In this document: one piece after another, positions 26,295-35,817 of the stretch
How positions within the stretch are numbered: position 1 is the first letter of the stretch
Layout of the letters: every line of letters starts with the position of its first letter
Source of the DNA: an uncultured Christensenella sp.
Lineage (GTDB): Bacteria; Bacillota; Clostridia; Christensenellales; Borkfalkiaceae
DNA: 64,000 bases
Assembly: GCA_910578145.1 (NCBI GenBank)
Contig: CAJTPJ010000001.1
Span: 1 to 64,000, forward strand
Reading direction: 5' to 3'
Translations under genes and position numbers: made by a program
Notes under the pieces: model-generated
Told to the model about the DNA's origin: nothing
The model's database searches: none
The model's input: the letters and a program-made list of their open reading frames with translations, nothing else

Positions 26295-26930
26295 ATGAAC
26301 TATCTTTATAAACTCGTTGAAAGATATCCCCACTTGAAAATTTGCGAAAAGAGTATAAAAGAAAGTTTTGATTTGCTTGTAGGCTGTTTTGAAAACGACA
26401 ATAAACTTCTTATTGCGGGTAACGGCGGAAGTTGTTCGGACGGCGAACATATCGTAGGCGAATTGATGAAAGGTTTCAAACTGCCCAGAAAATGTACTTC
26501 GGAGTTTGCCGAAAAATTGAAAGGTATAGACGGAGTGCGCGGCGCCGAGCTTGCCGAAAAATTGCAGGGCGGATTACCCTCTATCGCGTTAACTTGTCAT
26601 CAAAGCTTGAACACCGCGTTTGTAAACGACGTAGAAAGTGGCGGCTTGCTTACTTATGCGCAGCAGGTTTACGGTTACGGTAAACAGGGCGACGTTTTGC
26701 TTGGAATATCCACTTCGGGAAATTCAAAAAACGTTATGAACGCCGTGGTGGTAGCAAAGGCGTTGGGTATGAAAGTAATTGGGCTTACGGGCGCGGACGG
26801 CGGTGAATTAGCCAAGCACGCCGACGTTGCCGTTAAAGTACCCGAATCGGAAACTTATTTGGTGCAGGAACTGCATATCCCCATATACCACTGCATTTGT
26901 CTTATGCTTGAAGAGAGGTTTTTCGGTTAA
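26295..26930 (+). CDS. gmhA: Sedoheptulose-7-phosphate isomerase
   Basis: 211 residues with an SIS fold. It turns sedoheptulose 7-phosphate into D-glycero-D-manno-heptose 7-phosphate, the entry step for activated heptose. The phosphate-binding AGNGGSCSDGEHIVGELMKGFKLPR and the later GISTSGNSKNV are clear, and ELHIPIYHCICLMLE is the metal/active-site C-terminus. GGAG lies within the end of the previous gene; the start overlaps nothing but follows by one base. Confidence 0.92.
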   Translation: MNYLYKLVERYPHLKICEKSIKESFDLLVGCFENDNKLLIAGNGGSCSDGEHIVGELMKGFKLPRKCTSEFAEKLKGIDGVRGAELAEKLQGGLPSIALTCHQSLNTAFVNDVESGGLLTYAQQVYGYGKQGDVLLGISTSGNSKNVMNAVVVAKALGMKVIGLTGADGGELAKHADVAVKVPESETYLVQELHIPIYHCICLMLEERFFG

Positions 26931-26933
26931 TTT

Positions 26934-28058
26934 ATGAAGATTTTACACGTAACAAATTATTATCATCCGCATATAGGCGGTATTGAGCAAACTGCCCGCG
27001 ACATAGTTAACAGCTTGTCCGAAGGCGCGGAGCATAAAATAATTTGTTTTAACGACGATAAAAAAACCGCGGTAGACTGCGTTGACGGCGTTGAAGTGGT
27101 AAGGTGCGGTGCTTTCGTAAAGGTAGCTTCGCAGGTGGTTTCTTTTGACTTTAAAAAACGGTTAAAAAAATTATTTAAAGAATTTAATCCCGATACGGTT
27201 GTTTTTCATTACCCCAACCCGTTTGAAGCGCATTACCTGTTAAAGTGCTTAAAAAAACGGCGCGATTGCAAACTTATAGTTTGGTGGCATTTGGATATTA
27301 CCAAACAAAAAATTTTGGGTAAGTTTTTCGTAGGACAATCAAAAAGGCTGTTAAACCGCGCGTGGAAAGTAATAGCCACGTCGCCAAACTATTTAAACAG
27401 CAGCCCTTTTCTTTCAAAAGTTAAGCAAAAGTGTTGCGTAATCCCTAGTTGTATAAACGAGGAAAGGCTTGCCGTTTCTAATGCGGTTAAAGAAAAAGCC
27501 GAAAAAATCAAACAAGAAAATTGCGGCAGAACCGTTTGCTTTACGTTAGGCAGGCACGTTGAATATAAGGGGTACGAGTACCTTATAAAAGCGTCGGCGT
27601 TGCTTGACGAAAGTTTTAAAATTTATATAGGCGGCAAAGGTAAATTAACCGAAAGCCTTAAAAAACAAGCCTCGGGTGATAAAAAAATAGAGTTTTTGGG
27701 AAAAATCTCAGACGACGATATGAAGGCGTATATGTTGGCGTGCGACGTATACTGTTTCCCGTCTATAACCAAAAACGAAGCGTTTGGTTTGGCGCTTGCC
27801 GAAGCTATGTATTTCGGTAAACCTGCAATAACGTTTACCATTGACGGCAGCGGCGTAAATTTTGTAAATATTAAAAACGAAACGGGTTTGGAAGTTGAAA
27901 ACCGTAACGTGGAAAAATATGCCGAGGCTATTAAACTTATGGCTTCCGCGCCCGATTTGCGAGATAAATACGCTAAATCCGCACGCGAACGCGTGCTTGA
28001 ATTGTTTACGTATGAAAAATTTAAAAATAACGTTAAAACGCTTTTTTACGGTGAATAA
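26934..28058 (+). CDS. Glycosyltransferase family 4
   Basis: 374 residues with the GT-B fold. The N-terminal VTNYYHPHIGGIEQTARDI is typical of family 4, and the C-terminal donor site reads CFPSITKNEAFGLALAEAM with the E-x7-E pattern. Predicted to add a sugar, possibly the heptose, to the lipid-linked repeat on the cytoplasmic side. It follows gmhA by three bases in the operon. Confidence 0.9.
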   Translation: MKILHVTNYYHPHIGGIEQTARDIVNSLSEGAEHKIICFNDDKKTAVDCVDGVEVVRCGAFVKVASQVVSFDFKKRLKKLFKEFNPDTVVFHYPNPFEAHYLLKCLKKRRDCKLIVWWHLDITKQKILGKFFVGQSKRLLNRAWKVIATSPNYLNSSPFLSKVKQKCCVIPSCINEERLAVSNAVKEKAEKIKQENCGRTVCFTLGRHVEYKGYEYLIKASALLDESFKIYIGGKGKLTESLKKQASGDKKIEFLGKISDDDMKAYMLACDVYCFPSITKNEAFGLALAEAMYFGKPAITFTIDGSGVNFVNIKNETGLEVENRNVEKYAEAIKLMASAPDLRDKYAKSARERVLELFTYEKFKNNVKTLFYGE

Positions 28059-28060
28059 AA

Positions 28061-28927
28061 ATGTGTGAAGCAAACGTGGCGTTCGTCATTAACAGAAATT
28101 ATATAGGTCAATTTAAAGTTACTTTTTATTCTCTCGTTAAGGCTAATAACAATTTAAATATTTTCGTGCATTTGTTGCACAGCGACTTGTCGGACGAAGA
28201 TAGGGCGGATATTAATAGGTTCGTAAACTCGTATAACGCGAAAATTAATTTTTATAAAATCGACGATAGTTTTTTCGAAGGTTTGCCTAAAATGGGGTAC
28301 GACGCCTCTTATACGGCTTATTATAAAGTTTTGGTGCCGTATATTCTCGGCAATCTTGAAAAAGTGCTTTTTCTCGATTGCGATATAATCGTAAGAAAAA
28401 GCATAAAGCCTTTATTTGAAGAAGATAGTAACGCCTTTTTATCCTGCGTTGAAGATTATAAAATCAATAGAAAACGAAGAAGCCATAAACTTAAAATTAT
28501 AGGCGATGAAAAGGCGACTTATTTTAATTCCGGCGTTATGTTTTTCGATTTTTCAAAAGCGGACGGAATAGCCCCGCAGGAAAAAGTTATAAGCTATATT
28601 GCGGAAAACAAAGAATTAATCCGCTGGCACGACCAGGATATTCTCAATCATTTTTATGCGAAAGATTGCCGTTTGCTTGATGAAAAATACAATTACCTTA
28701 CCACTTATAAGTCTGTTAAGGATATGTTTTTTCCTAAGGGCAAAAAGCGTGCGGTTGTAGTGCATTACGCAAATTGGAAGCCGTGGAAAAGCAACTATAT
28801 AGGAAAATATTACGGATTGTATAAATCCAATTACAACGCGCTTAAAGGCGAAAAATGCGTTGATTTTTTAGTGAAAAAATCGTTAAAGGAACAACTTAAA
28901 CTTATATTTAAATACCTTAAACGATAA
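28061..28927 (+). CDS. Glycosyltransferase family 8
   Basis: 288 residues. The fold and motifs of GT8 retaining galactosyl/glucosyltransferases are visible: an N-terminal NxxYIGQFKVTFYSL stretch, YYKVLVPYIL, the metal-binding DCDIIV, and later YFNSGVMFFD and HDQDILNH. It uses a UDP-sugar donor. The gene starts two bases after the preceding stop. Confidence 0.9.
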   Translation: MCEANVAFVINRNYIGQFKVTFYSLVKANNNLNIFVHLLHSDLSDEDRADINRFVNSYNAKINFYKIDDSFFEGLPKMGYDASYTAYYKVLVPYILGNLEKVLFLDCDIIVRKSIKPLFEEDSNAFLSCVEDYKINRKRRSHKLKIIGDEKATYFNSGVMFFDFSKADGIAPQEKVISYIAENKELIRWHDQDILNHFYAKDCRLLDEKYNYLTTYKSVKDMFFPKGKKRAVVVHYANWKPWKSNYIGKYYGLYKSNYNALKGEKCVDFLVKKSLKEQLKLIFKYLKR

Positions 28928-28977
28928 CCGTTTAGTTTTAAAGTAAAATAACGTAGACAATTATTTGTCGGTGAATT

Positions 28978-29931
28978 ATGAGAAAATTCAAATTAAAAGA
29001 AGAATTGAAAAAAGGATATGCCGGTATTCCGTACGACGTGCATTTAATTTTACCGGGCATCTATATAAGCAGAAAATTGCGCAAATACAAAAAAGGTAAA
29101 GAGCGCGCCATTCACGGTTTAGGCGTAATGATGGCAAATATACTTTTAGGCGATTTGCGTAGAAAATATAAAAAACAAATAGTTAACCTTAAAAGTAAAA
29201 TAGACGAAAGCTATAAATCTCTTCCGCACGTTCATTCAAACAAAGTGTGGGTGTGTTGGATGCAGGGAATGGAAAACGCGCCCGAGGTGGTAAAGGTTTG
29301 TTACCAATCCATTTTGGATAACTTCAAGGACAGGGAAGTAGTTTTAATTACGGCTGAAAACGTTTCGGAATACGCTGAGTTTCCCGATTACGTAATTGAT
29401 AAGTACAAACGCGGCATTATAACCCACACGCATTTTTCAGATATTTTAAGGTTGGAGTTGTTAAACAGGTACGGCGGTACCTGGATAGACGCTACTATGT
29501 TTTGCACCGATAGCAATTTCCCCGACTATATGTTAAACGATAAGTTGTTTATAGTGCAAAATATCGAAGATTCCGCGGTACAGATAGAAAGTTTTTTCAT
29601 TACAGCCGAAAGCCATAACAAATTGCTTGAATTAACGCTTGGTTTACTGTACGAGTATTGGAAAAAGCACAACGTGCTCGTGCATTATCTTTTAATGTTT
29701 TACTTCTTTAAAATTGCAACCGAAGAGTATGCGGAAGAGTGGGCGGACGTAATTCCGTTTGCCCGCACCACGGTAAAGGCAATAGATTACAATCTTGAAT
29801 CGCCTTTTAACGAGCGTGTGTATAACGAAATTCTTAAACTTACGCCTATTCACAAACTTACCTATAAAAAGCCGATAAAAGACGGAACGTATTTCGATTA
29901 TATTATAAAAAACTACAAGGCTTTTAAGTGA
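28978..29931 (+). CDS. Capsular polysaccharide synthesis protein (GT32-like)
   Basis: 317 residues. The segment VWVCWMQGMENAPEVVKVCYQSI and the later HFSDILRLELLNRYGGTWIDATMF match the capsular polysaccharide synthesis family, related to GT32 enzymes with a DxD-type site (WIDAT). There is no signal peptide. Predicted glycosyltransferase for the repeat unit; donor unknown. Confidence 0.85.
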   Translation: MRKFKLKEELKKGYAGIPYDVHLILPGIYISRKLRKYKKGKERAIHGLGVMMANILLGDLRRKYKKQIVNLKSKIDESYKSLPHVHSNKVWVCWMQGMENAPEVVKVCYQSILDNFKDREVVLITAENVSEYAEFPDYVIDKYKRGIITHTHFSDILRLELLNRYGGTWIDATMFCTDSNFPDYMLNDKLFIVQNIEDSAVQIESFFITAESHNKLLELTLGLLYEYWKKHNVLVHYLLMFYFFKIATEEYAEEWADVIPFARTTVKAIDYNLESPFNERVYNEILKLTPIHKLTYKKPIKDGTYFDYIIKNYKAFK

Positions 29932-29949
29932 TTTAAGGAGATTTAAATT

Positions 29950-30702
29950 TTGATACCCAAAATTATACACGCTTGCTGGTTGGGCAACGGCGAAATGCCC
30001 GACGACCAGAAAGAATATATAAAAGGCTGGAAAACTTTGCACCCTGATTATGAAATTATAATTTGGACGGACGAAACGTTTTCGGAATATCTTGACGACA
30101 GCCTTTTCGTGAAAAAATCTCTCGAAAAGAAAAAATACGGCTTTCTTAGCGATTATTTTCGTTTTACAATATTGTATAAATACGGCGGTATTTACGTTGA
30201 TACCGACGTGGAAATGTTTAAAAATTTGGACGAATTTTTAAATTGTAAAATGTTTATGGGGTTTATCTTTGACTCGTCAATAGGCACGGCACTGTTCGGA
30301 ACCGAAAAAGAAAATCCGCTTATGCTTGAGTGGCTTAATATTCTTGAAAGGGATTTTGAAACAAAAAACGATTTTACGGTAAGCAACGATTGGATTACGA
30401 AATATTTTTTGGATAATTTCAAAGATTTCAGATTAAACGGTAAACGGCAGTCTTTGCAGTGCGGTATAGAAATTTATCCCAAAGACTATTTTGAAAGATA
30501 TCAGGTTGATAAAAAAAGCGGCGGAGGCTATGCCGAACATCACTGCTACGGGTCGTGGAGCGACGATAAGCACGTTCCCTTATACAAGCGCATACTAAAA
30601 AAAGTATTGCCGCGCAAATGGATTTCACAACTCGGGCACAGGCAAGTACTTAAAAAAACGCCTTATTATAAAATTTATATTAAACATAAACGCGGAAAAT
30701 AA
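29950..30702 (+). CDS. Glycosyltransferase family 32 (DXD sugar-binding)
   Basis: 250 residues. The start IPKIIHACWLGN and the core YGFLSDYFRFTILYKYGGIYVDTDVEM are the GT32 hallmarks, with the nucleotide-sugar-binding DTD. The initiation codon is TTG at 29950 with an AAGGAG site 12 bases upstream. Predicted to add one sugar of the repeat; specificity cannot be read from the sequence. Confidence 0.9.
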   Translation: MIPKIIHACWLGNGEMPDDQKEYIKGWKTLHPDYEIIIWTDETFSEYLDDSLFVKKSLEKKKYGFLSDYFRFTILYKYGGIYVDTDVEMFKNLDEFLNCKMFMGFIFDSSIGTALFGTEKENPLMLEWLNILERDFETKNDFTVSNDWITKYFLDNFKDFRLNGKRQSLQCGIEIYPKDYFERYQVDKKSGGGYAEHHCYGSWSDDKHVPLYKRILKKVLPRKWISQLGHRQVLKKTPYYKIYIKHKRGK

Positions 30703-30704
30703 GT

Positions 30705-31451
30705 ATGAAAATATACGTCGTAACACACAAGCCAACTAATTATAAACTGCCGGACGGCTATAGTTTTATGCAGGTTAACGCCGCAAACAATTCTGTTTTT
30801 TGCAGTTTGAACGACGCGTTGGGCGAAGATAATATTTCGCTTAAAAATCCGTATTATTGCGAACTTACGGCGGCTTATTGGGTTTGGAAAAACGATAAAC
30901 AATCAAAAATTGTAGGGTTGGCGCATTATCGCAGATTTTTAACTACCAACCGTTTTTCGGCTTCTACTAAAAATTATATAACGGCAAAAAAAGCCGAAAA
31001 GTTGCTTAATAAATTTGACTTTATTTCAACCAAACAATATAAATCTGGTTGTACCGTTAAAGAACATTTGCTGGAAAACGTCAGGGAACGTGATTTTAAT
31101 ATTTTGCGCAGCGTGGTTGAAAGTACCAATGCGGATTATATTAATGCGTTTGATAAAGTTTTTGCAGGGCGTAAAAGTTATCTTTTAAATATGTTCATTT
31201 GCAAAAAAACGTTGTGGGACGATTATTACAAATGGCTGTTTACTATTTTTACGGAAATGGAAAAATACGTGGATATGACGGGGTACAGCGTACAAGAGCA
31301 GCGTTTATACGGTTTTTTGTCGGAGAGATTGTTTACGGTATACGTAAACAAAAACGGATATAAAGTTAAAAGTTTTCCTACGCATATAGTGGGCGTGTCA
31401 AAATGGCAAATACTATTTGAAAAAATAGGTAAAATATTCCAAAAAAGATAA
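30705..31451 (+). CDS. DUF4422-family glycosyltransferase-like protein
   Basis: 248 residues. The patterns CELTAAYWVWKN and GLAHYRRFL, then FISTKQYKSG and MFICKKTLWDDYYKWLF, are those of DUF4422, a family found in capsule and exopolysaccharide loci and thought to be glycosyltransferases. It starts two bases after the GT32 stop. Confidence 0.88.
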   Translation: MKIYVVTHKPTNYKLPDGYSFMQVNAANNSVFCSLNDALGEDNISLKNPYYCELTAAYWVWKNDKQSKIVGLAHYRRFLTTNRFSASTKNYITAKKAEKLLNKFDFISTKQYKSGCTVKEHLLENVRERDFNILRSVVESTNADYINAFDKVFAGRKSYLLNMFICKKTLWDDYYKWLFTIFTEMEKYVDMTGYSVQEQRLYGFLSERLFTVYVNKNGYKVKSFPTHIVGVSKWQILFEKIGKIFQKR

Positions 31452-31460
31452 GGGAGTAAA

Positions 31461-32597
31461 ATGGTTGTTTATCTCGTGGCGTTTGCGTTGACGATATTAT
31501 TCATCCAACGCGCTACGTTTTATTACAATAAAATATCCAAATTAAAACGGGAAAAAAATTTAACGGAAAGTAATGCTAACGAAATTATCTATACCGATAA
31601 ACAGGCGCGTAATGATAAACTTCGTTATTACATATTGTTCGTTCTTGCTTTATTTCCGCTATTTTTTGTTGCCGCGGTTCGTTATGACGTTGGCACGGAC
31701 TTTTTTTACACCTACGTTCCTAATTTTTATAAAATATTAAACGGCGAAATGCCTTACTCGGAATTGGGCTTTAACGTTTTAAACAAATTTATCCAGCTTT
31801 TTACTTCCAATCCGCAATGGTTGTTTGTAGTAACCGCGTTTATCTTTACTTTCGTGCTTTTACAAACTATTATTAAATATTCCGAAAACGTTTCATTGTC
31901 CGTAATAGTCGTATTATTATCTTGCATATTTTTCGTTTTTTTAAATAATATGCGTCAATCGATAGCGGTCGTATTCTTTTTACGGGCGTTCCCATACATA
32001 GTAAAAGACGAATTTTTGAAATACACGGCTTGCATTTTTTTGGGCTGTTTATTCCACTTGTCGGCGATATTAATGATAATCCCGTGTATTTTTGTAAATT
32101 TAAAATTTTTCAGAAAAAACTTTTTAGCTTTTGCAATTATTATCACTTTGTGTTTACCCGTTTTATGCCAGGTGATGAAAGCTGTTTTAATGTATACCAA
32201 ATACAGCTACTTTTTCGAGTCTGATTTCAATAACAATAATGCAAACAGTGTTAACATAATTTATAATTTTATCTTTTTCGTTATGTCGTACATAGTGCTT
32301 AAAGATAAAATATTAAAAGATAAGGTTGCATACGCTTTATTGGTTATGCAATTTCTTGCGTTTTGGGTGTCGTCTGTAAGTTTATTTATAAGCATTTCCG
32401 AAATGATTGCAAGAATAACCGTATACTTTCAAGTTTTCCAGATTTTACTAATACCTTATTGCGTAAAAAGTCAAGACGACAAAGCGGGAAAAGTTATTTA
32501 CTTATCGTCGTATTTGTTGGCTTACGGTGTGTATTTATTGTATTTTATAATTTTAAAAGGCTATCATCAGGTATTGCCTTATCATTGGATTTTTTAA
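31461..32597 (+). CDS. EpsG/Wzy-type polysaccharide polymerase
   Basis: 378 residues with about ten membrane helices. VRYDVGTDFFYTY after the second helix and NNMRQSIAVVFFLRA are typical of the EpsG family, which links repeat units on the outer face of the membrane. It is the only polymerase candidate in the locus. An AAGGGAG site precedes the ATG. Noticeably more AT-rich than its neighbours, as polymerases in glycan loci usually are. Confidence 0.85.
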   Translation: MVVYLVAFALTILFIQRATFYYNKISKLKREKNLTESNANEIIYTDKQARNDKLRYYILFVLALFPLFFVAAVRYDVGTDFFYTYVPNFYKILNGEMPYSELGFNVLNKFIQLFTSNPQWLFVVTAFIFTFVLLQTIIKYSENVSLSVIVVLLSCIFFVFLNNMRQSIAVVFFLRAFPYIVKDEFLKYTACIFLGCLFHLSAILMIIPCIFVNLKFFRKNFLAFAIIITLCLPVLCQVMKAVLMYTKYSYFFESDFNNNNANSVNIIYNFIFFVMSYIVLKDKILKDKVAYALLVMQFLAFWVSSVSLFISISEMIARITVYFQVFQILLIPYCVKSQDDKAGKVIYLSSYLLAYGVYLLYFIILKGYHQVLPYHWIF

Positions 32598-32625
32598 TAC
32601 TTTTATTACTTTCGGTATAGGCTAA

Positions 32626-34128
32626 ATGGCAGAGCAAAGCATCAAAAAAAACTATATATTCAGCTTAATAAATAAACTTTTTGCGGTTTTAGTGCCTATT
32701 TTGGTTACGCCTTATCTTGCAAGAATTTTAGAGCCGGACGGGAACGGAGTGCTAAGTTTCGTCGCCTCCATTTCGTCTTATTTTATTTTAATAGCCAACG
32801 TAGGTATTGAAACGTACGGGCAACGGGTTATATCAATACACCGCAACGATAAAGCGTATTTAAAAAAATTCTTTTTTGAAATATTAATTTTGCGCAGCAT
32901 ACTCACGGTTGCTTGCTTAATCGTTTATTACGTTTGTTTTATCAGCTCTATAAACCCCAAAAACAACGTTTTATACGCAATAATGGCTTTATCCATTTTT
33001 GCGGTAATAGTTGATTTTTCCTGGTTTTTTCAGGGCGTTGAAGATTTTAGAATATTGGCAATAGCTAATATCGCCACCCGCGTTTTATACGTAGTGGCCG
33101 TTTTCGTATTTGTAAAACAGAAATCGGATTTAAATTTGGCGGCGTTGTTTTCGGTTTTAAACACCGTGTTGCCGTTTTTCCTTAGCCTGCCGTTTATATA
33201 TAAATATTTAAACGGTAAGATAGAAGGAAAAATAAAACCGTTCAGCCACTTTAAAGAATGTATGGTTTATTTCATACCTACGGTGGCGGTGCAAATATAT
33301 ACCGTTCTCGATAAAACTATGATAGGTTTGATAACCGAATCTGACTTTGAAAACGGATATTACGAGCAGGCGGAAAAATTAATAAAACTGCCGTTAACGC
33401 TTATAACCACGCTGTTCGTTATAATGCGTTCGCGCATTTCTTATTACTATTCTCTAAACGAGTACGATAAAATTCAGGACTTAATTAAAAAATCAGCTAA
33501 CGTGGCTTTCGGCTTTTCCTTGCCAATGATGTTGGGCGTAATAGCCGTAGCGCCTACGTTAGTTCCCGTATATCTGGGCGAAGGCTATGAAAAGTGCATA
33601 TTGCTACTATACGTATTTTCACCCATAATACCGATAATTTCATTAAGCAACCTTATAGGTACGCATTATTACACCCCTTTTGACAAGCAAAAAACCAGCA
33701 ATATTTTTCTTATAGGCGGCGCGCTGTTAAACGTAGCATTAAACTCGTTTTTAATATACTTTTTGCAGTCGCTGGGCGCAACAATCGCTTCGGTGTGCGC
33801 CGAATTGTTTATCACTATTCTTTACGTGTTTTTTGCAAGAAAGTTTATAAACCCCATAATATTTGTAAAAACGGGCTATAAATACCTTATAGCTTCGGTT
33901 ATTATGTTCGTTCCCGTTTTTCTTATGGACTATTTTTTACCCGTGAATATATGGATTTTGTTTGCGGAAATAGGCGTGGGCATAGCGGTGTATTTTATTG
34001 CGTTGCTTGCTTTGAAAACGGAATTCGTTTATACTTATCTCCGCGTTTTGAAAAATGCAACTATAGGAAAATTAAAACGGAAAAGAAGCAGTAGCGAACA
34101 GGGCACCGAAGAAGAGGACGATAAATGA
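32626..34128 (+). CDS. Wzx-type oligosaccharide flippase
   Basis: 500 residues with 12-14 helices of the MOP superfamily. N-terminal NYIFSLINKLFAVLVPILVTPYLARILEPDGNG is typical for Wzx flippases, which move the lipid-linked repeat across the membrane. It ends in a charged tail and overlaps the LicD gene by four bases. With the transferase and polymerase it completes a Wzx/Wzy-dependent export route. Confidence 0.92.
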   Translation: MAEQSIKKNYIFSLINKLFAVLVPILVTPYLARILEPDGNGVLSFVASISSYFILIANVGIETYGQRVISIHRNDKAYLKKFFFEILILRSILTVACLIVYYVCFISSINPKNNVLYAIMALSIFAVIVDFSWFFQGVEDFRILAIANIATRVLYVVAVFVFVKQKSDLNLAALFSVLNTVLPFFLSLPFIYKYLNGKIEGKIKPFSHFKECMVYFIPTVAVQIYTVLDKTMIGLITESDFENGYYEQAEKLIKLPLTLITTLFVIMRSRISYYYSLNEYDKIQDLIKKSANVAFGFSLPMMLGVIAVAPTLVPVYLGEGYEKCILLLYVFSPIIPIISLSNLIGTHYYTPFDKQKTSNIFLIGGALLNVALNSFLIYFLQSLGATIASVCAELFITILYVFFARKFINPIIFVKTGYKYLIASVIMFVPVFLMDYFLPVNIWILFAEIGVGIAVYFIALLALKTEFVYTYLRVLKNATIGKLKRKRSSSEQGTEEEDDK

Positions 34129-35045
34129 ATTTAGAGCAAGAAGTTTTGTGTGGGTTTAAAGTAAGTTCCGAACGCAAAAAAGTATGGCAGACGGAACTTG
34201 AAATGGTTAAACTATTTAAAAATATTTGCGAAGCAAACAATTTAAAATATTTTGCTTCGGGCGGCACGCTTATAGGCGCGGTAAGGCATAACGGCTTTAT
34301 ACCTTGGGACGACGATATCGACTTAATGATGCCCAGGGAAGATTATGAAAAGTTTTTGGATATCGCGCAAAACTACTTGCCTGAAAAGTTTTTTCTGCAA
34401 CATTACGGCACGGAAAAAAATTATCCTAACGGGCACGCCCAAATAAGAAACAGCGATACGGCGTGTATTAGTAATTTCGGCTATACGGATTTGAAACAAG
34501 GGAAAAATTGCGGAATTTTTATTGATATTTTCCCTTACGACGAGGTGCCCGATAACGAGAAAAAACGTAAAAAATATGCGTCGAAAATAAATTTTTTAAA
34601 GAAACTGTGTTTTTTCAAAGTTTACAGAAAAAACTTTACGGGCTTAAAAGGCGTTATAAAATCTATTATTTCATCGGTGTATTTCGCGTTTCATTCGCTT
34701 GAAAAAACGATAGCTAAATTTAACTTGGCGTCAACGAAATTTAACGGCAAAACTAATACGGTGGCGCTTATTTCGTTTGTGCCCGGATACGAAAAAAACG
34801 TATGGGACAAGTCTTTATTCGATAATACCGTTTTGCATAAATTTGAAGATATAGAAATAGCTATTCCCGAAAAATACGACGAAGTGTTGCGGCGTGAATT
34901 CGGCGATTATATGCAACTGCCGGAAGATAAATCCGCTGGCAGTATGCACGGAACGTGCTATTTCAACACGGAAAAATCGTATAAAGAATTTATAAATTAC
35001 GACAAAGCCGCAATTAAAGTTTTAATTGAAAATTCAAAACTTTAA
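34125..35045 (+). CDS. LicD-family phosphotransferase
   Basis: 306 residues. The LicD hallmark YFASGGTLIGAVRHNGFIPWDDDIDLMMPREDYE is complete, including the metal-binding DDDID. LicD enzymes transfer phosphocholine, or other groups from CDP carriers, to surface glycans. Here the nearby cytidylyltransferase and the phosphonate genes suggest that the transferred group is a phosphonate rather than choline; no choline uptake or kinase gene is present. Start overlaps the flippase stop. Confidence 0.88.
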   Translation: MNLEQEVLCGFKVSSERKKVWQTELEMVKLFKNICEANNLKYFASGGTLIGAVRHNGFIPWDDDIDLMMPREDYEKFLDIAQNYLPEKFFLQHYGTEKNYPNGHAQIRNSDTACISNFGYTDLKQGKNCGIFIDIFPYDEVPDNEKKRKKYASKINFLKKLCFFKVYRKNFTGLKGVIKSIISSVYFAFHSLEKTIAKFNLASTKFNGKTNTVALISFVPGYEKNVWDKSLFDNTVLHKFEDIEIAIPEKYDEVLRREFGDYMQLPEDKSAGSMHGTCYFNTEKSYKEFINYDKAAIKVLIENSKL

Positions 35046-35090
35046 TAAAAGTATAAACGCGGTTGAAAACTGAACCTTTAAGGAAACGTA

Positions 35091-35816
35091 ATGAAATTAC
35101 TTATTATATCGGACGTTCACGGCAATTTAAACGCGCTTAACGCCGTGTTGAAAAGCGCGGAAAAATATAACATTTCGTCGGTGGCTATTTTGGGCGATTT
35201 GGTAGATTACGGAATGCGCTCAAACGAAGTAATTAAAGAAATAAAAAACTTGGAATATCCCGTGGCGTGCAATTTGCGCGGCAACCACGAAGACGCGATA
35301 ATAAACGAAAAATACGAAAGATTTTCAGCCGAACGCGGTCGCGTTTGCGCCAAACACACAGGCAAACTACTTAGCGAGGAAAGCCGAAATTATATTAATT
35401 CGGCTATGTCTGAAAGCGGTAAAAGTGAATTTAGCTTATTCGGCAAAAAGTTTTTGGCGGTGCACGGCAGTTTAAACGACGAATTTTGGACGAGCATTTT
35501 TCCTGCAAGTAATTTAGACGGCTATGAAAAATACGATTACGTTTTGTCAGGACATTCGCACTTGCCGCATTATTTTGAAAAGTATTACGCTGTGGTAAAT
35601 GCGGCTACGCGCAATAAAAAGAAAACGGTATTTATAAACCCCGGCTCGGTGGGGCAACCCAGAAATTTAAATAATTTTGCACAATACGCGGTTTTGGACG
35701 TTGAAACGGAAGAAATCGTGTTAAAAAAAGTTTCGTACGATATTGAGGACGAGCAATCGTATTTTACCGACGAAATAGATGAATTTTACAAAAACAGATT
35801 AAAGGACGGAGTTTAA
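35091..35816 (+). CDS. YfcE-like metallophosphoesterase
   Basis: 241 residues with the full set of metal ligands: DVHGN, GDLVDYG, RGNHED, HGS and GHSHLPH. Phosphodiesterase fold of the YfcE/MJ0936 kind. Its place between licD and an epimerase suggests processing of a phosphorylated intermediate, but the substrate is unknown. AAGGAA lies before the ATG. Confidence 0.85.
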   Translation: MKLLIISDVHGNLNALNAVLKSAEKYNISSVAILGDLVDYGMRSNEVIKEIKNLEYPVACNLRGNHEDAIINEKYERFSAERGRVCAKHTGKLLSEESRNYINSAMSESGKSEFSLFGKKFLAVHGSLNDEFWTSIFPASNLDGYEKYDYVLSGHSHLPHYFEKYYAVVNAATRNKKKTVFINPGSVGQPRNLNNFAQYAVLDVETEEIVLKKVSYDIEDEQSYFTDEIDEFYKNRLKDGV

Positions 35817-35817
35817 A

